Part shown: piece after piece, positions 54,581 through 64,000 of the stretch
Layout: each line of letters begins with the position of its first letter
Position numbering within the stretch: the stretch's first letter is position 1
NCBI GenBank assembly: GCA_015657535.1
Contig: JADHZB010000555.1
Coordinates: 59,423-123,422, forward strand
DNA from: Nephromyces sp. MM_2019
Lineage: Eukaryota; Apicomplexa; Aconoidasida; Nephromycida
DNA: 64,000 nt
Direction: 5' to 3'
Position numbers and translations under genes: made by a program
Notes under the pieces: generated by a model
Databases searched by the model: none
What the model was told of the DNA's origin: nothing
The model's input: the letters and a program-made list of their open reading frames with translations, nothing else

Positions 54581-57500
54581 CTATTTTATATCTAGCTCGA
54601 AGTTGCGGTCTAGCAAAAAAAGACAGGATTCAAGAATCTTGAGCGAGATATACCCTACCGAAGCAACAATTACAATAATCGACAGTATCCTGCTGCAGTT
54701 ATATTTCGAAGATGCTTTTTCGGAGTCTATGTTCTTTCTCTCTCCTACAGCAGCCTTGCGAAAAAATACTAAGTGGCCGAAAATTTTTGCCAGGACGTAA
54801 ACAGGATTGAACCAGTTGTGTCCACGATTTCTTAAAACCGCTTGAGAGTTGTTTTCCCCTCCCTTCGAAGTCGAAATATTTTCTTCATGCTTCTTGTCCT
54901 TCTTGTAGCCCATCTCAAAATAGCTTAAATTAATGATGCGAAATTTGTAAAAGTAGACGAATACTGATGACATCATAAACCAAAACCAGGAGAACACCAG
55001 GCCAAAATAAAAATACCACCCTGGCAACCATCCCTGCTTGGCAGGAGGCTCTTCTCCCTTAGCTGACCCAAATTCCACCGGCTTAGTATTTTTGCGGGCA
55101 CTGAAAGGAGGTCTCTTTCCTAGCGGCGCTGATTCTTCAAAGGATTTTGCTTCGCCTTCACGTTCATCTGACGAAAACGAAGTGTGAGAGGTAGACTTCG
55201 AATCCACAGGCCTACTAAAAATACGCCTAGCAAAGCTTCCTAAACGTCCAAAATTAGATGCACCTTCATAAAGTTCACAGCTACTGGTATCTGCTGCATT
55301 TTTTTGCAAGTTTTCTACGGCTTGTCGATTTTCATAGTTTGATGAATTGCTAGCCACCCTCCCTCCTCTAGGTTGAGCGTGCATGAAGGCACCGTTCTCA
55401 CCTGTAAACTTTCCTCCCTGCTTAGTGGTATGCACATCAAATCCAGCTTCATGAGAATTGCTACCCTCGCGAACCAATGGATTATACGTCTTGGTAGAAG
55501 CTTGTAAATTTCTATGAATAAGATTTCGCTTACCCGCGGGTAAGTCTGTACGATAATGTTGCTGTGCTTCCATGCGGCGACCCGTAAGAGTGGGAATTCT
55601 ACTACTCGCACCTGGACCTCTACGTTCGGCCACAGAGCCTTGTCGGCCTGCTCGCGAGCCATCTGATGAATTTTCCGTCATATTTCGCCTTTTTGGAGAT
55701 GAAGCGGCCGCACCAGCAGGCCTACAAGCAGTCCCTGAAGGAAAAGCAGGAACAGGATTTCGAGATTTTTCATTTTCGAAAAATGCAGAGTTAATTTTCT
55801 CACTAATAGAGGGAGTATTTTGTAAGCGATCAGAGGTTCCATACTTCACATTGTTTAAAAAGGCTGCTAAACCACTTTGAATATTATCAGCAGAAAACTT
55901 ATGGACAGCTGCAGCAGAAGTTTGACTAGGCTCGCCGTGGCTTACACCACGGGGCACACTATGCACTCCACCTGCAACTGGAACAGCACCTCCCATGTGA
56001 TCCACGCCATCCTTGCGAGAACGCCAAACATTATCCACAACATAAAATGACTCGTCATTTGCAGATTGCCATGGACCATAGCCTTGCGAGTCAGCTGAAT
56101 GAGGAGGAGGAAAGGTTCCAACGTCGTCGTCCGTATAAGAATCTAACGATATTGGCTGTCTAGTAGTAGAATTAACGCGCAAAGAATAGTTATCGTCGCT
56201 ATATTCATCGCAGTCTATACTGTAACCTCCAGTGGAATCTGGATTGAGTTGCACTTGGTTAATAGCCTGAGATCTGCACGCGTTATTATAGAGTGAAGAC
56301 TTAGAAATGCCGACTGGATGCTGGGGAGTAGATTTTGCGGGCATAGATCCTGGAAAAAGCGAAGAAGACCTACCAGTCGCCTTAAGTAAGTGCGAATTCT
56401 TGGTGTGTCCATCCCCAGTTTGGTTTATTGGTAAGTTAATATTAGCAGGATCCATGACGTTAGCCCCTTCTCGTCTGGCGGAAAAGTCGCAATGACGGAT
56501 GGAATCGCTACTAGCTCTATCATTCGCAAGCCCTGCAAGACCGAACTTCTCTGCTATGCCCCGCTGTCCCGCAGTCCACGGTGATCTAGAGTCAATAGTA
56601 GTTGAGGACTTATCGTACATTTGATTTAAATACCTTTCGGCCAATTTTTCTGCGTTTGGAGAATCATCAGCAATCAGCCTTTGGCCCTGCATGATAGTGG
56701 GCCCCGAACCTCCTGCAAAATTCCTCGTTTGACCTGCTGCAGCAGCCGCAGTAGGTTTGCTAGAGACGGAATCAGTACTAAAACCATCGGAAATAGGCAC
56801 AATTCTAGTCCCTCCAGCAGCAAAAGAGCGAGGCGCCTCAGAAATTCTGATAGAGTCTTCAGGAAGCTTGGCTTGTGGAACTGCATGGTAGGCGGCATCA
56901 GAAAAAAATCCTGAATTACTCGATGATGATTCAGCGTTTGAACAATCAAAGAGCATTCTTCCTTCTGCCATAGATGAAGAGGTTTCATCACGGATGCCCA
57001 TCCTATTAGTCATCATTTTTCGAGAAGGGGGAGTGAAAGGTTCCTTCATGGGGGGTGTAGGCTTCCCATGTTGACTTGGGTCATGGGGAAAATCGCGATG
57101 CTGCCCTAAAGAGTTTGGTAGTGTACTATCAAAAGCGCCTTCAGGATGATCACTCTCACGGCTTCTACCATGAGTCTCAAACGAACCAGCCATCCTCGAA
57201 GTTTCCCCATGTATTCCACTTGCTGAAATGCCAGTGGGTGATCTTTTATCAGCCCATTTATGGTTTAACCGATTAAATTGTTGACTAACCAAGTAATCTT
57301 CATCTATCATAGGAGAAGAAGAAGCATTACTCCCTCTTCTTTTATCGATACCACTTTGTGCAAAGTATCTACTCTGCCCTTCGGCCTCACTGTCTGCAAT
57401 CCTCATGTCATATTGATGCTGCTGAGAGGCGGGCTGAACAGCCACACCCTTTGGAATTTCTTGTGCAACTTTGGCAGCACCATCATCAACTAAAGAGGAA

Positions 57501-58552
57501 AAATCTTCCTCACTGAGTCGTTTTGAGTAACCAGGCGGACGCTGTACAATGCGTGCGCCTCCAAATAAGTGGCTTTCTTCCTCCCCCCTTCCATGCAGTG
57601 AATGTCCATTCGCAGGCAAATCTGGCCTACTACCTGGAATGTTAACTTTGGATGGTCTAAACGCCTCCTTTGGATTTTTCTGAACCTGGGGTACACGTGA
57701 CGGAAATACGGGGAGCATAACCACCCCTTGAGAATCTTCTACCCCGCTATCTGAGGTTATTCCACTATGCATTAGCTTACTATCATAAGTCATCTCAAGC
57801 ATCTCCAATGAACCTTCATGATTTCCTGAAAAATCTACAGGGTTTGAAAAAAGTGCATCCGCTGGTAGCATTGAGCCACCAAATGCGAGTGCGTGACGCG
57901 CCCCATCCAGTTGAGAGTTATTAGAGGATGAATACGTTAGAGGTGTATTTCTCAACTCCTTTAGTTCGCTTTTGTCAATAGGCAGTTGAAATTCTCTGAA
58001 ACTATCGCTCTTCTTAGCGGGATGTTCAGGATAGCACAGGCTAGCAACTTCGTCGTATTCATCTTCTACATTACTTCGTGCAAAGTGAGGATGGCCACTT
58101 ACTTTCGCAGCATTTCGAGGCTCTACATCAACGAGCTGACTGCTATGGTAGGCAAGCTCTACTTTACTGTGGTGAGGAGAGCGAGTAGGGTGAGAAAAGC
58201 TTTTATCCTCCTCTACGACGTCAACACTCTTATCCAGTAACTGATGGGGACTTAACCTATTCTCATCAGGGAAGGACTGATGAGCCGGGAAATCTGTACC
58301 TGATGAAGAGTCCAAGAACATTAAACTGTCTGCAGATTTATCATTCATAAGTTGCGAATGAGAGAGAGAATCAACATGCTTACTAATACGCCTCAGCTTA
58401 GAGGAACTCATGAACTCGTTATTCACTAAAGCATAATTCTCTAGGAAGTCCGGCTTATTGACGCCACCAGCTGATGAAAATTGCATATTTGAGGTAGGAT
58501 ATTTTAAGTTAAGGGAATCGTCTTTTGAAGCAGGGAAGCACTCTGAGATCAC
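54581..58552 (-). CDS. Large intronless polar protein with two C-terminal membrane segments
   Basis: A single frame of 1323 codons starts at ATG 58552 (MISECFPASKDDSLNLKYP). Residues 1 to about 1170 are polar and Ser/Gly/Asp/His-rich, without obvious folded domains. Basic patches occur near residues 960-1000 (SSPKRRNMTENSS, SRIPTLTGRRM). One membrane segment lies at about 1180-1202 (YFYFGLVFSWFWFMMSSVFV). It is followed by a basic loop and a weakly hydrophobic stretch at 1248-1264. A second membrane segment lies at about 1288-1314 (ILSIIVIVASVGYISLKILE). This layout, a huge disordered head with tail anchoring, is seen in nuclear-envelope, ER-tether and surface proteins. I recognise no family and infer no function. 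It has no intron over 4 kb in an intron-dense region. Confidence 0.85.
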   Translation of the reverse strand: MISECFPASKDDSLNLKYPTSNMQFSSAGGVNKPDFLENYALVNNEFMSSSKLRRISKHVDSLSHSQLMNDKSADSLMFLDSSSGTDFPAHQSFPDENRLSPHQLLDKSVDVVEEDKSFSHPTRSPHHSKVELAYHSSQLVDVEPRNAAKVSGHPHFARSNVEDEYDEVASLCYPEHPAKKSDSFREFQLPIDKSELKELRNTPLTYSSSNNSQLDGARHALAFGGSMLPADALFSNPVDFSGNHEGSLEMLEMTYDSKLMHSGITSDSGVEDSQGVVMLPVFPSRVPQVQKNPKEAFRPSKVNIPGSRPDLPANGHSLHGRGEEESHLFGGARIVQRPPGYSKRLSEEDFSSLVDDGAAKVAQEIPKGVAVQPASQQHQYDMRIADSEAEGQSRYFAQSGIDKRRGSNASSSPMIDEDYLVSQQFNRLNHKWADKRSPTGISASGIHGETSRMAGSFETHGRSRESDHPEGAFDSTLPNSLGQHRDFPHDPSQHGKPTPPMKEPFTPPSRKMMTNRMGIRDETSSSMAEGRMLFDCSNAESSSSNSGFFSDAAYHAVPQAKLPEDSIRISEAPRSFAAGGTRIVPISDGFSTDSVSSKPTAAAAAGQTRNFAGGSGPTIMQGQRLIADDSPNAEKLAERYLNQMYDKSSTTIDSRSPWTAGQRGIAEKFGLAGLANDRASSDSIRHCDFSARREGANVMDPANINLPINQTGDGHTKNSHLLKATGRSSSLFPGSMPAKSTPQHPVGISKSSLYNNACRSQAINQVQLNPDSTGGYSIDCDEYSDDNYSLRVNSTTRQPISLDSYTDDDVGTFPPPHSADSQGYGPWQSANDESFYVVDNVWRSRKDGVDHMGGAVPVAGGVHSVPRGVSHGEPSQTSAAAVHKFSADNIQSGLAAFLNNVKYGTSDRLQNTPSISEKINSAFFENEKSRNPVPAFPSGTACRPAGAAASSPKRRNMTENSSDGSRAGRQGSVAERRGPGASSRIPTLTGRRMEAQQHYRTDLPAGKRNLIHRNLQASTKTYNPLVREGSNSHEAGFDVHTTKQGGKFTGENGAFMHAQPRGGRVASNSSNYENRQAVENLQKNAADTSSCELYEGASNFGRLGSFARRIFSRPVDSKSTSHTSFSSDEREGEAKSFEESAPLGKRPPFSARKNTKPVEFGSAKGEEPPAKQGWLPGWYFYFGLVFSWFWFMMSSVFVYFYKFRIINLSYFEMGYKKDKKHEENISTSKGGENNSQAVLRNRGHNWFNPVYVLAKIFGHLVFFRKAAVGERKNIDSEKASSKYNCSRILSIIVIVASVGYISLKILESCLFLLDRNFELDIK

Positions 58553-58559
58553 CGGGTCA

Positions 58560-59235
58560 GAGGGTCTCTCATACTGAGAAGCCTACAGGGGAAACATATA
58601 AAGCAGAGGAAATGGAGAGTGGTGAAAGCCCCAAGAAAGTAGCAGAGAGAAGAGAGAGAGTAGAGATAAGAGCAGAGGGGTTCTGCCGTTATGAGCATTA
58701 TACGATGGTAAAGGCTGGAGGGCTGAGGAATCGAGGATGAGGAATAATGATGATGAGCGTTATAAGATGCTGCAGTACTTTACCGGGGAGCTGGTGTAGG
58801 AATAATGATGATGATGAGGCTTATATATGATATCCAAAGGCTGGAGGGCCGAGGGAGTCAGGCTAGAAAAGTATCTAGCGGGTGGGAGCTTTGAGAGAGG
58901 AGTAAAAAACACACACTTTCATCCAGAGTTTAATCGAGACATTCACACGAGTATGCGCAAAGTGAGCAGCACAGAAGAGCACATATATATATATGATATT
59001 TCTCATCAATACCTATACTCAAGCCTCGTTAATTTTTCTCTCTTCAATATAAGCGAAAGGAGTGCACGTTACCATAATTTCGTAGAGTATATATACGAAT
59101 CAATCAGACGGGAGGGGAGCATATACATAGCAGAGTAAGAGTTAGCCAGCCCTATCAACTTAACGTGAATAATGAAAAGAATTGAAAAAGGTAGGTTGGA
59201 AATTTCCTTCAGTGAAGCTATTGACGCAAAGAGAT
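58560..59235. other. Upstream region of the 1323-codon gene, GA-rich
   Basis: Contains GAGAGA and GATGATGATGAG patches (about 58610-58830), then AT-rich sequence with TATATATA runs near 58983. A plus frame at 58827-59138 follows low-complexity sequence and is not called. Promoter and 5' UTR of the minus-strand gene probably lie in the first few hundred bases. Confidence 0.35.
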
Positions 59236-59239
59236 GCTT

Positions 59240-60698
59240 CTAAGAGGCAAGCTCATCAATTATCAGCTTATAGAAAAACGAAAAATGTCTACACGAGGAT
59301 TTTTCTTTACTTTCGAGTTCATTGAGTTTGTCAAAAGCATTGAAACGAAGGAATTGCAGCTTTGAGATGATGATTTTCTCTCTTCTGGTAACTCCATAGC
59401 TTCTATATTGGAATAACTCACATCCTGCAGGCACAAAAATTTTAATAGCGTAAATAAGCAGGTCAAAAGCAGAGCGGAGTAAGCAATAAAAGAGATCTTC
59501 AAAACAAGACTAAAAAATTTTTGAATGTCTACAAAGTAAGTAGTAGCATTTTGTTTTATCTTTTGTTTATAAATTACTTTCTACATTTTCTGGTGAGAAG
59601 ATTGTAATGTATGATTAACTACATAAATTGGGGTAAGAAATTAAAAAAAAAGTGCAGGATGCTGGAGTTTGCAAAAAGCACATAATCATACCCTTTAGGG
59701 TGCAAACGGCACACACAAGTTCTCACCTAGTAATCCACGCTTAGCGAGGCAAACAGCCAAAAGAACCCAGTAAAATGCAAAATTGCCTGTAAAGTTTTTA
59801 TAGTAATGAAGCTAGTGAGCTGCCCTTTGCTAAATAAGGTTTAGAACAACACAAGTTTAGTGGAAAGTTAATTTGATTCATCGAGAAGAAAGGCAAACTG
59901 TCTGAGATGTTAAATACGCGAAGCTGATCAAGAAAGATACACGAGATGGAGACAGCAAAAACGAAATTTCAGCATGCTAGGTAAGCGAAAGGACCGCAAT
60001 CATAATACTCAATACCCCCTCCCAAAGAAACTTCTACCTAAAATCCCCTCGAAGAAGCTGCTACCAAAGACCAACCCACCATCTCTCCTACCCATCACCA
60101 CCCGAAGAAGCTTCTACCAAAGACCAAACCCCCATCCCTTCTACCCAACACCACCCCCAAGAAGCTTCTACCCAAAACTACCCGAAAGAAGCTTCTACCA
60201 AAAGATCTACTCAGTAAAACGAATAGCGCTTTCTTCATCTATGTCTTTTAAAAACATCATAGGAAAAAATCTAAATGAGAGATATCAAAAGAGGGACGCT
60301 GATTTTCTTACAAAACCGTAGGGAAACGTCAAAACTAAAAGCATCAAATTCGCCATAAAAGTATATTTCTACCCAAGTGCAAAAGAAGCAAAAAAAACGC
60401 TGGAAAGTAGTCCATGGCATATACTAATCGCGTTGAAAAGAGATATATACCAGGCAAAGTGTAGCTGTTAGCTAACAAAGGTGGTAAGTAGCAGTCAAGA
60501 AGCAAAGCTATGTCTTACGGTACACACTGAGGGGCTGGTAATACTAAACGCAAACAAAAAATTCCATTGGAAATACCAAAATTTTAAAACAATCAGCCAC
60601 ATACTTAGAATCCCGGATTAAGTAGACATACCAGCGAAGATAGCAATTAGATGAAGAGGGAGTTAAGACACAGTAAACGAATAAATCAACAATAAACG
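59240..60698 (-). CDS. Multi-exon membrane protein, unknown function (5' end unresolved)
   Basis: Exons fitting in phase are 60698-60672, 60603-60577, 60543-60519, 60399-60373, 59786-59727 and 59424-59240 (TAG). The joined product reads YVADCFKIL, then YYQPLSVYP, FFLLLLHLG and NFAFYWVLLAVCLAKRGLLG. A polar C-terminal exon follows (KLQFLRFNAFDKLNELESKE...). The four upstream exons are only 25-27 nt, which is unusual, and each taken alone could be chance. The hydrophobic run that they build together and the matching phases argue for them. A further exon may lie at about 60965-60850 (VILFTIEGYPDAPAYKIALF). The small exons are reminiscent of multi-pass ER proteins, but I cannot name a family. An alternative reading of 59502-59266 as a secreted small protein (MKISFIAYSALLLTCLFTLL) is also open. 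Confidence 0.4.
60010..60215. repeat. Degenerate minisatellite with GAAGCTTCTACC units
   Basis: Seven or more copies of a GAAGCTTCTACC-like core, spaced by AC-rich and C-rich filler, lie in an intron of the minus-strand membrane-protein gene (between exons 60399-60373 and 59786-59727). Each good core contains the palindrome GAAGCTTC. The plus frame that it keeps open (59974-60321, KKLLPK repeats) looks like an artefact. Confidence 0.7.
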
Positions 60699-60999
60699 CT
60701 GAAATTTGATACATATTTGGCACAAAAAGGGAGTTGGCTGGTTAACACACAGCTTTTAATATGAAATATTCCACGATACTCCATTAAAAAAGGAGTATGA
60801 GTGAATAAAAGCTATATATTCGCATCAATTTTATATTAACTGGAGCTTTTAAGTGCAAATAGTGCTATTTTATAAGCAGGTGCATCTGGATAACCTTCAA
60901 TAGTGAACAATATGACTTTACAGTTCGCTATTGACGAACGAGCATATAAACTGATAATTTATGAAACTAAAAAAGAAATCAAAAAACACAAATCTTATC

Positions 61000-62600
61000 G
61001 CTCATACCCTCTACCATCATGAGAAAATACAAAATCATTGGATTTAAGCAGTATATGCCACCAGAAGCTTGAAGATTTTCATAAAAACTCCCCTCTCTAT
61101 TGAAATTTAACTTCCCTCATTTCAAAAAGTTTTATGGTTAATTTATGAGGCCTATATCTCCATCAACAAAAATGGCAGTGCACAGAGTAATTCGCACACA
61201 AAATAATTACAATCGTGAAGTCCACCTGGAAATCGCTGGTGCTAACTACTACACAAACTTTTCGTAGCACAAGTTTTGTACTAAACAAGATTCTGCAGCT
61301 TACCTCACTCTAGTTTCTCCTAGAATAGACAGGACTCGCTATCCCATAACATATATATGCGGCAATTTCGAATTCGATCTCTACGGGCTAGCTGTTATAA
61401 ACTACATTTTCAACTTTTCTAGAGATTTGCTAGATAGCCTTTTAAAGGGAAAAAAAAGACTGCAACAGATAAGATCCCATCAATTATACGCAAGAATCCC
61501 TTCAATATCTACTTTCCATAAGTGCACCAACTAGACAATGAGCACGGAAATAATAGCACAGGATAACAGGTATCCTCATTGCAAGTCACAAATTGGCATC
61601 ATTCAGTATAAGCTTGAAGGCAATTATGCTTTGAGGGCTCTCGACTGTGCTATCAAATTAGGGCAGAATTTTCGAATAATCGCATAGTCTACAGATAAGC
61701 TAATGAATCTCTACTTTAAGGTGGATAGCCGGTAGTGCCACTCGCTAACTCTTAAGGATAAATTAGCAAAAAACCTCAGGTTATAGCGAAAAAAACAGAT
61801 TTGCCAGTATTTCCGAAAAGAAGAATCTTGTTACACGCAAGGGAGCTTGGGGGAGCACTAGTTTTTGTCGCTATTCAATTTTACAAGCAGTAGAAGATAT
61901 CCTTAAAATCGACGGAGTTCCCCTACTGTTTGCAAAATATGCCGTAATAGAAGACCGTATTCGTTAAAAATATTGGTAATTGATGTTGCGTTCTTAAGGA
62001 GTACTCCTTGCGCGTGAAATATAAGGGAGAAAAACAAAGAACTCAATATAATTGACTCGTAACAATATTGAACTCTTCCTCCTCAGTAATATTAAGTCCT
62101 CACAATATTGGATGCCCCCTTTCCATAGCATCACAAAACATAAAAACGCACCACCTTAGTTTTGAGGACAAAAACGCCACTCTGCAAAAGTATTGATGGC
62201 GTAACCTTGTATTATCCTTCAATGCTCCTTAATCAGCCGTTTTTGTCAGTTCCGTGTAAATGTCCTCGGAATACTCTCATAAAAATACTAAAATTCGTCA
62301 AAAATTTATATTCCCCGCTCTACTTTGCTCAACGTTTTAATTAGATAAAACTACACCTCCAATTTTAAAAATAACCACTGACTTATAACCGTCGCTTCAA
62401 ATTACGCGACAAGGCTGAAGAAAGAGGTATTGGACAAATAGATTTTCAACGTATATTTTGGACAACCGCAATGGGAATCCCAGAAAAAACAGACATCTCA
62501 TTCAAAAGGGAAAGATCCATTTTGATGGCACATTAAATGCAGCAACAGAACAACAACCGTACTGGATTGCAGAAGTGATTAATTTTGAGATTAATCTTCT
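61000..62600. other. AT-rich stretch, nothing assigned
   Basis: I see short open frames only. One plus frame at about 61172-61267 (MAVHRVIRTQNNYN) overlaps a minus exon-like block after TTTCCAG (VDFTIVIILCANYSV). The evidence does not decide between them. Confidence 0.4.
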
Positions 62601-62663
62601 TGTCTACGGAGAAGAGAGGAACCTCTTAATCGGTGAACTGGTTTGTCTTCTTCACATACCACC

Positions 62664-63053
62664 TTATAAACAAGCATCTTGAAAGTAAAATCCAGTGATG
62701 CCAGGAAGCTTAACGAGACCCAAATTTTTATGAGGATGTTTGCTTGAGGGAGCAATCATCATGCTCTTTTTTTTCCGGGTATTCGGCAAGATGTGTGTAG
62801 GCCTGGTTGTTACCCAGTAAGTTGGCATATTGTTCATAAGGAAGCATTGCGTGTGCCATTTTTGGGACTGAGGACCCCTAGGGTACTGCAAGTCTTTGGT
62901 AGAGTAAATAGGCATTCTAGTCCCAAGGGTCACCGGGGTAGCTTCTAGAACACCACTAGACAGATCTTTGGTTTTTTTATTGTGCGAGTCTTGAGGTTCG
63001 GTACTTTTATGAACAAGAAGGCATAAATTGTGTGCTATCAAGCATATTTTCAA
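62664..63053 (-). CDS. Unassigned 129-codon open frame
   Basis: The frame is open for 129 codons from a TTG, with in-frame ATGs at MPIYSTKDLQ and MNNMPTYWV. The composition looks coding (TKDLQYPRGPQSQKWHTQ; RPTHILPNTRKKKSMMIAPS). It could be an exon or a mobile-element remnant. A plus-strand frame over the same DNA (about 62808-62945, WHIVHKEALRVPFLGLRTP) is also open, so the strand is uncertain. I recognise no family. Confidence 0.3.
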   Translation of the reverse strand: MKICLIAHNLCLLVHKSTEPQDSHNKKTKDLSSGVLEATPVTLGTRMPIYSTKDLQYPRGPQSQKWHTQCFLMNNMPTYWVTTRPTHILPNTRKKKSMMIAPSSKHPHKNLGLVKLPGITGFYFQDACL

Positions 63054-63058
63054 GGTTT

Positions 63059-63138
63059 ATAGTCTAGCCGCTAGACTATGGTTCTCCAGATATTGATAGT
63101 CTTAGCAAAAGGATACGCGAGGCGTCTCGCTCTCGCGT
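63059..63138. repeat. Two adjacent palindromic hairpins
   Basis: ATAGTCTAG-CCG-CTAGACTAT (63059-63079) is a perfect 9-bp stem with a 3-nt loop. About 35 bp on, ACGCGAG...CTCGCGT (63115-63138) is a perfect 7-bp stem with a 10-nt loop, in a locally GC-rich patch. No gene is called here. The remaining sequence to 64000 shows only short unsupported frames. Confidence 0.7.
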
Positions 63139-64000
63139 TTGATTGATCAGACGTTATTTCTACTGGAGTGTCTACACGTTCAAGAAAATACTAGCAAACG
63201 TTGTTATCACATGATTATTACAGCATCGCATGGAATCACTTCAAAAGTCTTTATGCCGGCTGCAGGCCTCAAACAATTGAGCAAATTAAAACCCACTCCG
63301 AACTCTAACCAACTAATTCTAATATAAATCCTCAGTGTTTTGTGTAATGACCTTTGCAAAATATCAGTCCTTCAATAGCCTTCAAAATTATACAAATAAT
63401 TATATATACGAATCACACAGAACCAAGAAAATATGAATGCTAGTGCTTCCATATGCTCAATGTGCCGCTTATTTGTAGTATATATACCTTATTTGTTCTT
63501 TTCACGACGGTCCCTGCGCCTTCCTTCCATACCATGCTATTTGGCAGCATAGCTTCATATTGATGACTAATCACAATTTTATTTATTCAGAATTTACATG
63601 TGTGACAGTTATTGCCTATTCTCTGAACCATTCTAAACCAACACAACTATCTTTGGTGTTCATAAAGAATGAGAGAAGAACTACTGTGTTCTCTATTATG
63701 GCATTGCTGAGAATAATAAGATGGTATCTTCTGCAGCCTCAAAAGCGTAGATATTTAAGTTGGTATGGATTATAAAAGATGTGTGAATGATATAGGAATT
63801 TGGTTTTTTTGATAGCTGGAGAAGCGCACAACTGCTATACCCCGGTGGACACACGTACCCTAAATGAGACAAGATATAGCACGTCATATAGTATTGAATT
63901 TCTCGAGAGCCACGCTCACTCTGCTGAGTATGCAGGTTTAGAGCTTCAGAGTTTAAATTACAGTAGAAACAAAGATAATATAGTATCTGTATATAGAAGT

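Noticed and set aside
54603..58240. Several plus frames of 62-102 codons
   Set aside because: All lie antisense within the 1323-codon gene and show no splice structure of their own.
59974..60321. 115-codon plus frame with KKLLPK repeats
   Set aside because: It follows the GAAGCTTCTACC minisatellite, and the sequence lies in an intron on the other strand.
1..64000. tRNA, rRNA, CRISPR or bacterial-type operon
   Set aside because: I looked for T-loop-like GGTTCGAATCC patterns, rRNA-like blocks and regularly spaced repeats on both strands and found none that hold up.

Overview
The window looks like nuclear DNA of a unicellular eukaryote (a protist). It is AT-rich, uses ordinary TAA/TAG/TGA stops, and holds genes cut into short exons by GT-AG introns on both strands. 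I see no ribosome-binding sites, operons, tRNA, rRNA or CRISPR. Introns fall into two sizes, about 35-60 nt and several hundred nt. Most gene models below were built by hand by joining exons whose phases fit, so the open-frame blocks visible in the DNA are mostly exon fragments. I cannot fix the lineage. A hydrophobic N-terminal leader on a glyoxalase-like protein would fit an alveolate with a secondary plastid, but that is weak evidence.

Layout. 0-5 kb: a minus-strand opine (octopine/nopaline-type) dehydrogenase-like gene, cut by the left edge, with large CA/GA microsatellites in its introns. 6.4-10.1 kb: a minus-strand multi-exon gene of unknown function. 10.9-16.1 kb: a complete plus-strand Vti1-type Qb-SNARE. 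16.4-30 kb: several minus-strand multi-exon genes. They include a CS-like-fold protein, a 341-residue protein with a mitochondrial-type leader and one membrane segment, and a 167-residue protein with an N-terminal membrane anchor or signal. 30.6-37.5 kb: a 12-exon two-domain glyoxalase (VOC)-like gene on minus, whose first exon faces an overlapping plus-strand ORF. 39.1-41.8 kb: a divergent pair, a small unknown gene on minus and an NSRP1/CCDC55 splicing-factor homologue on plus, 109 bp apart. 43.8-53.6 kb: a run of plus-strand unknown genes, including a 625-residue intronless protein with S/T-P sites and a KEN box. 54.6-58.6 kb: a 1323-residue intronless minus-strand protein with a very long polar N-terminal region and two C-terminal membrane segments. 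59.2-61 kb: small exons of a membrane protein. 61-64 kb: mostly unassigned, with palindromes.

The genes look like ordinary cell functions: vesicle fusion, methylglyoxal or VOC chemistry, opine or amino-acid oxidoreduction, and splicing. No operon-like or defence-like system is visible. The most interesting points are an in-frame, stop-free intron in the splicing-regulator gene, two long near-perfect hairpins, the strand conflict at 37.4-37.7 kb, and two large intronless disordered proteins in an intron-dense neighbourhood.
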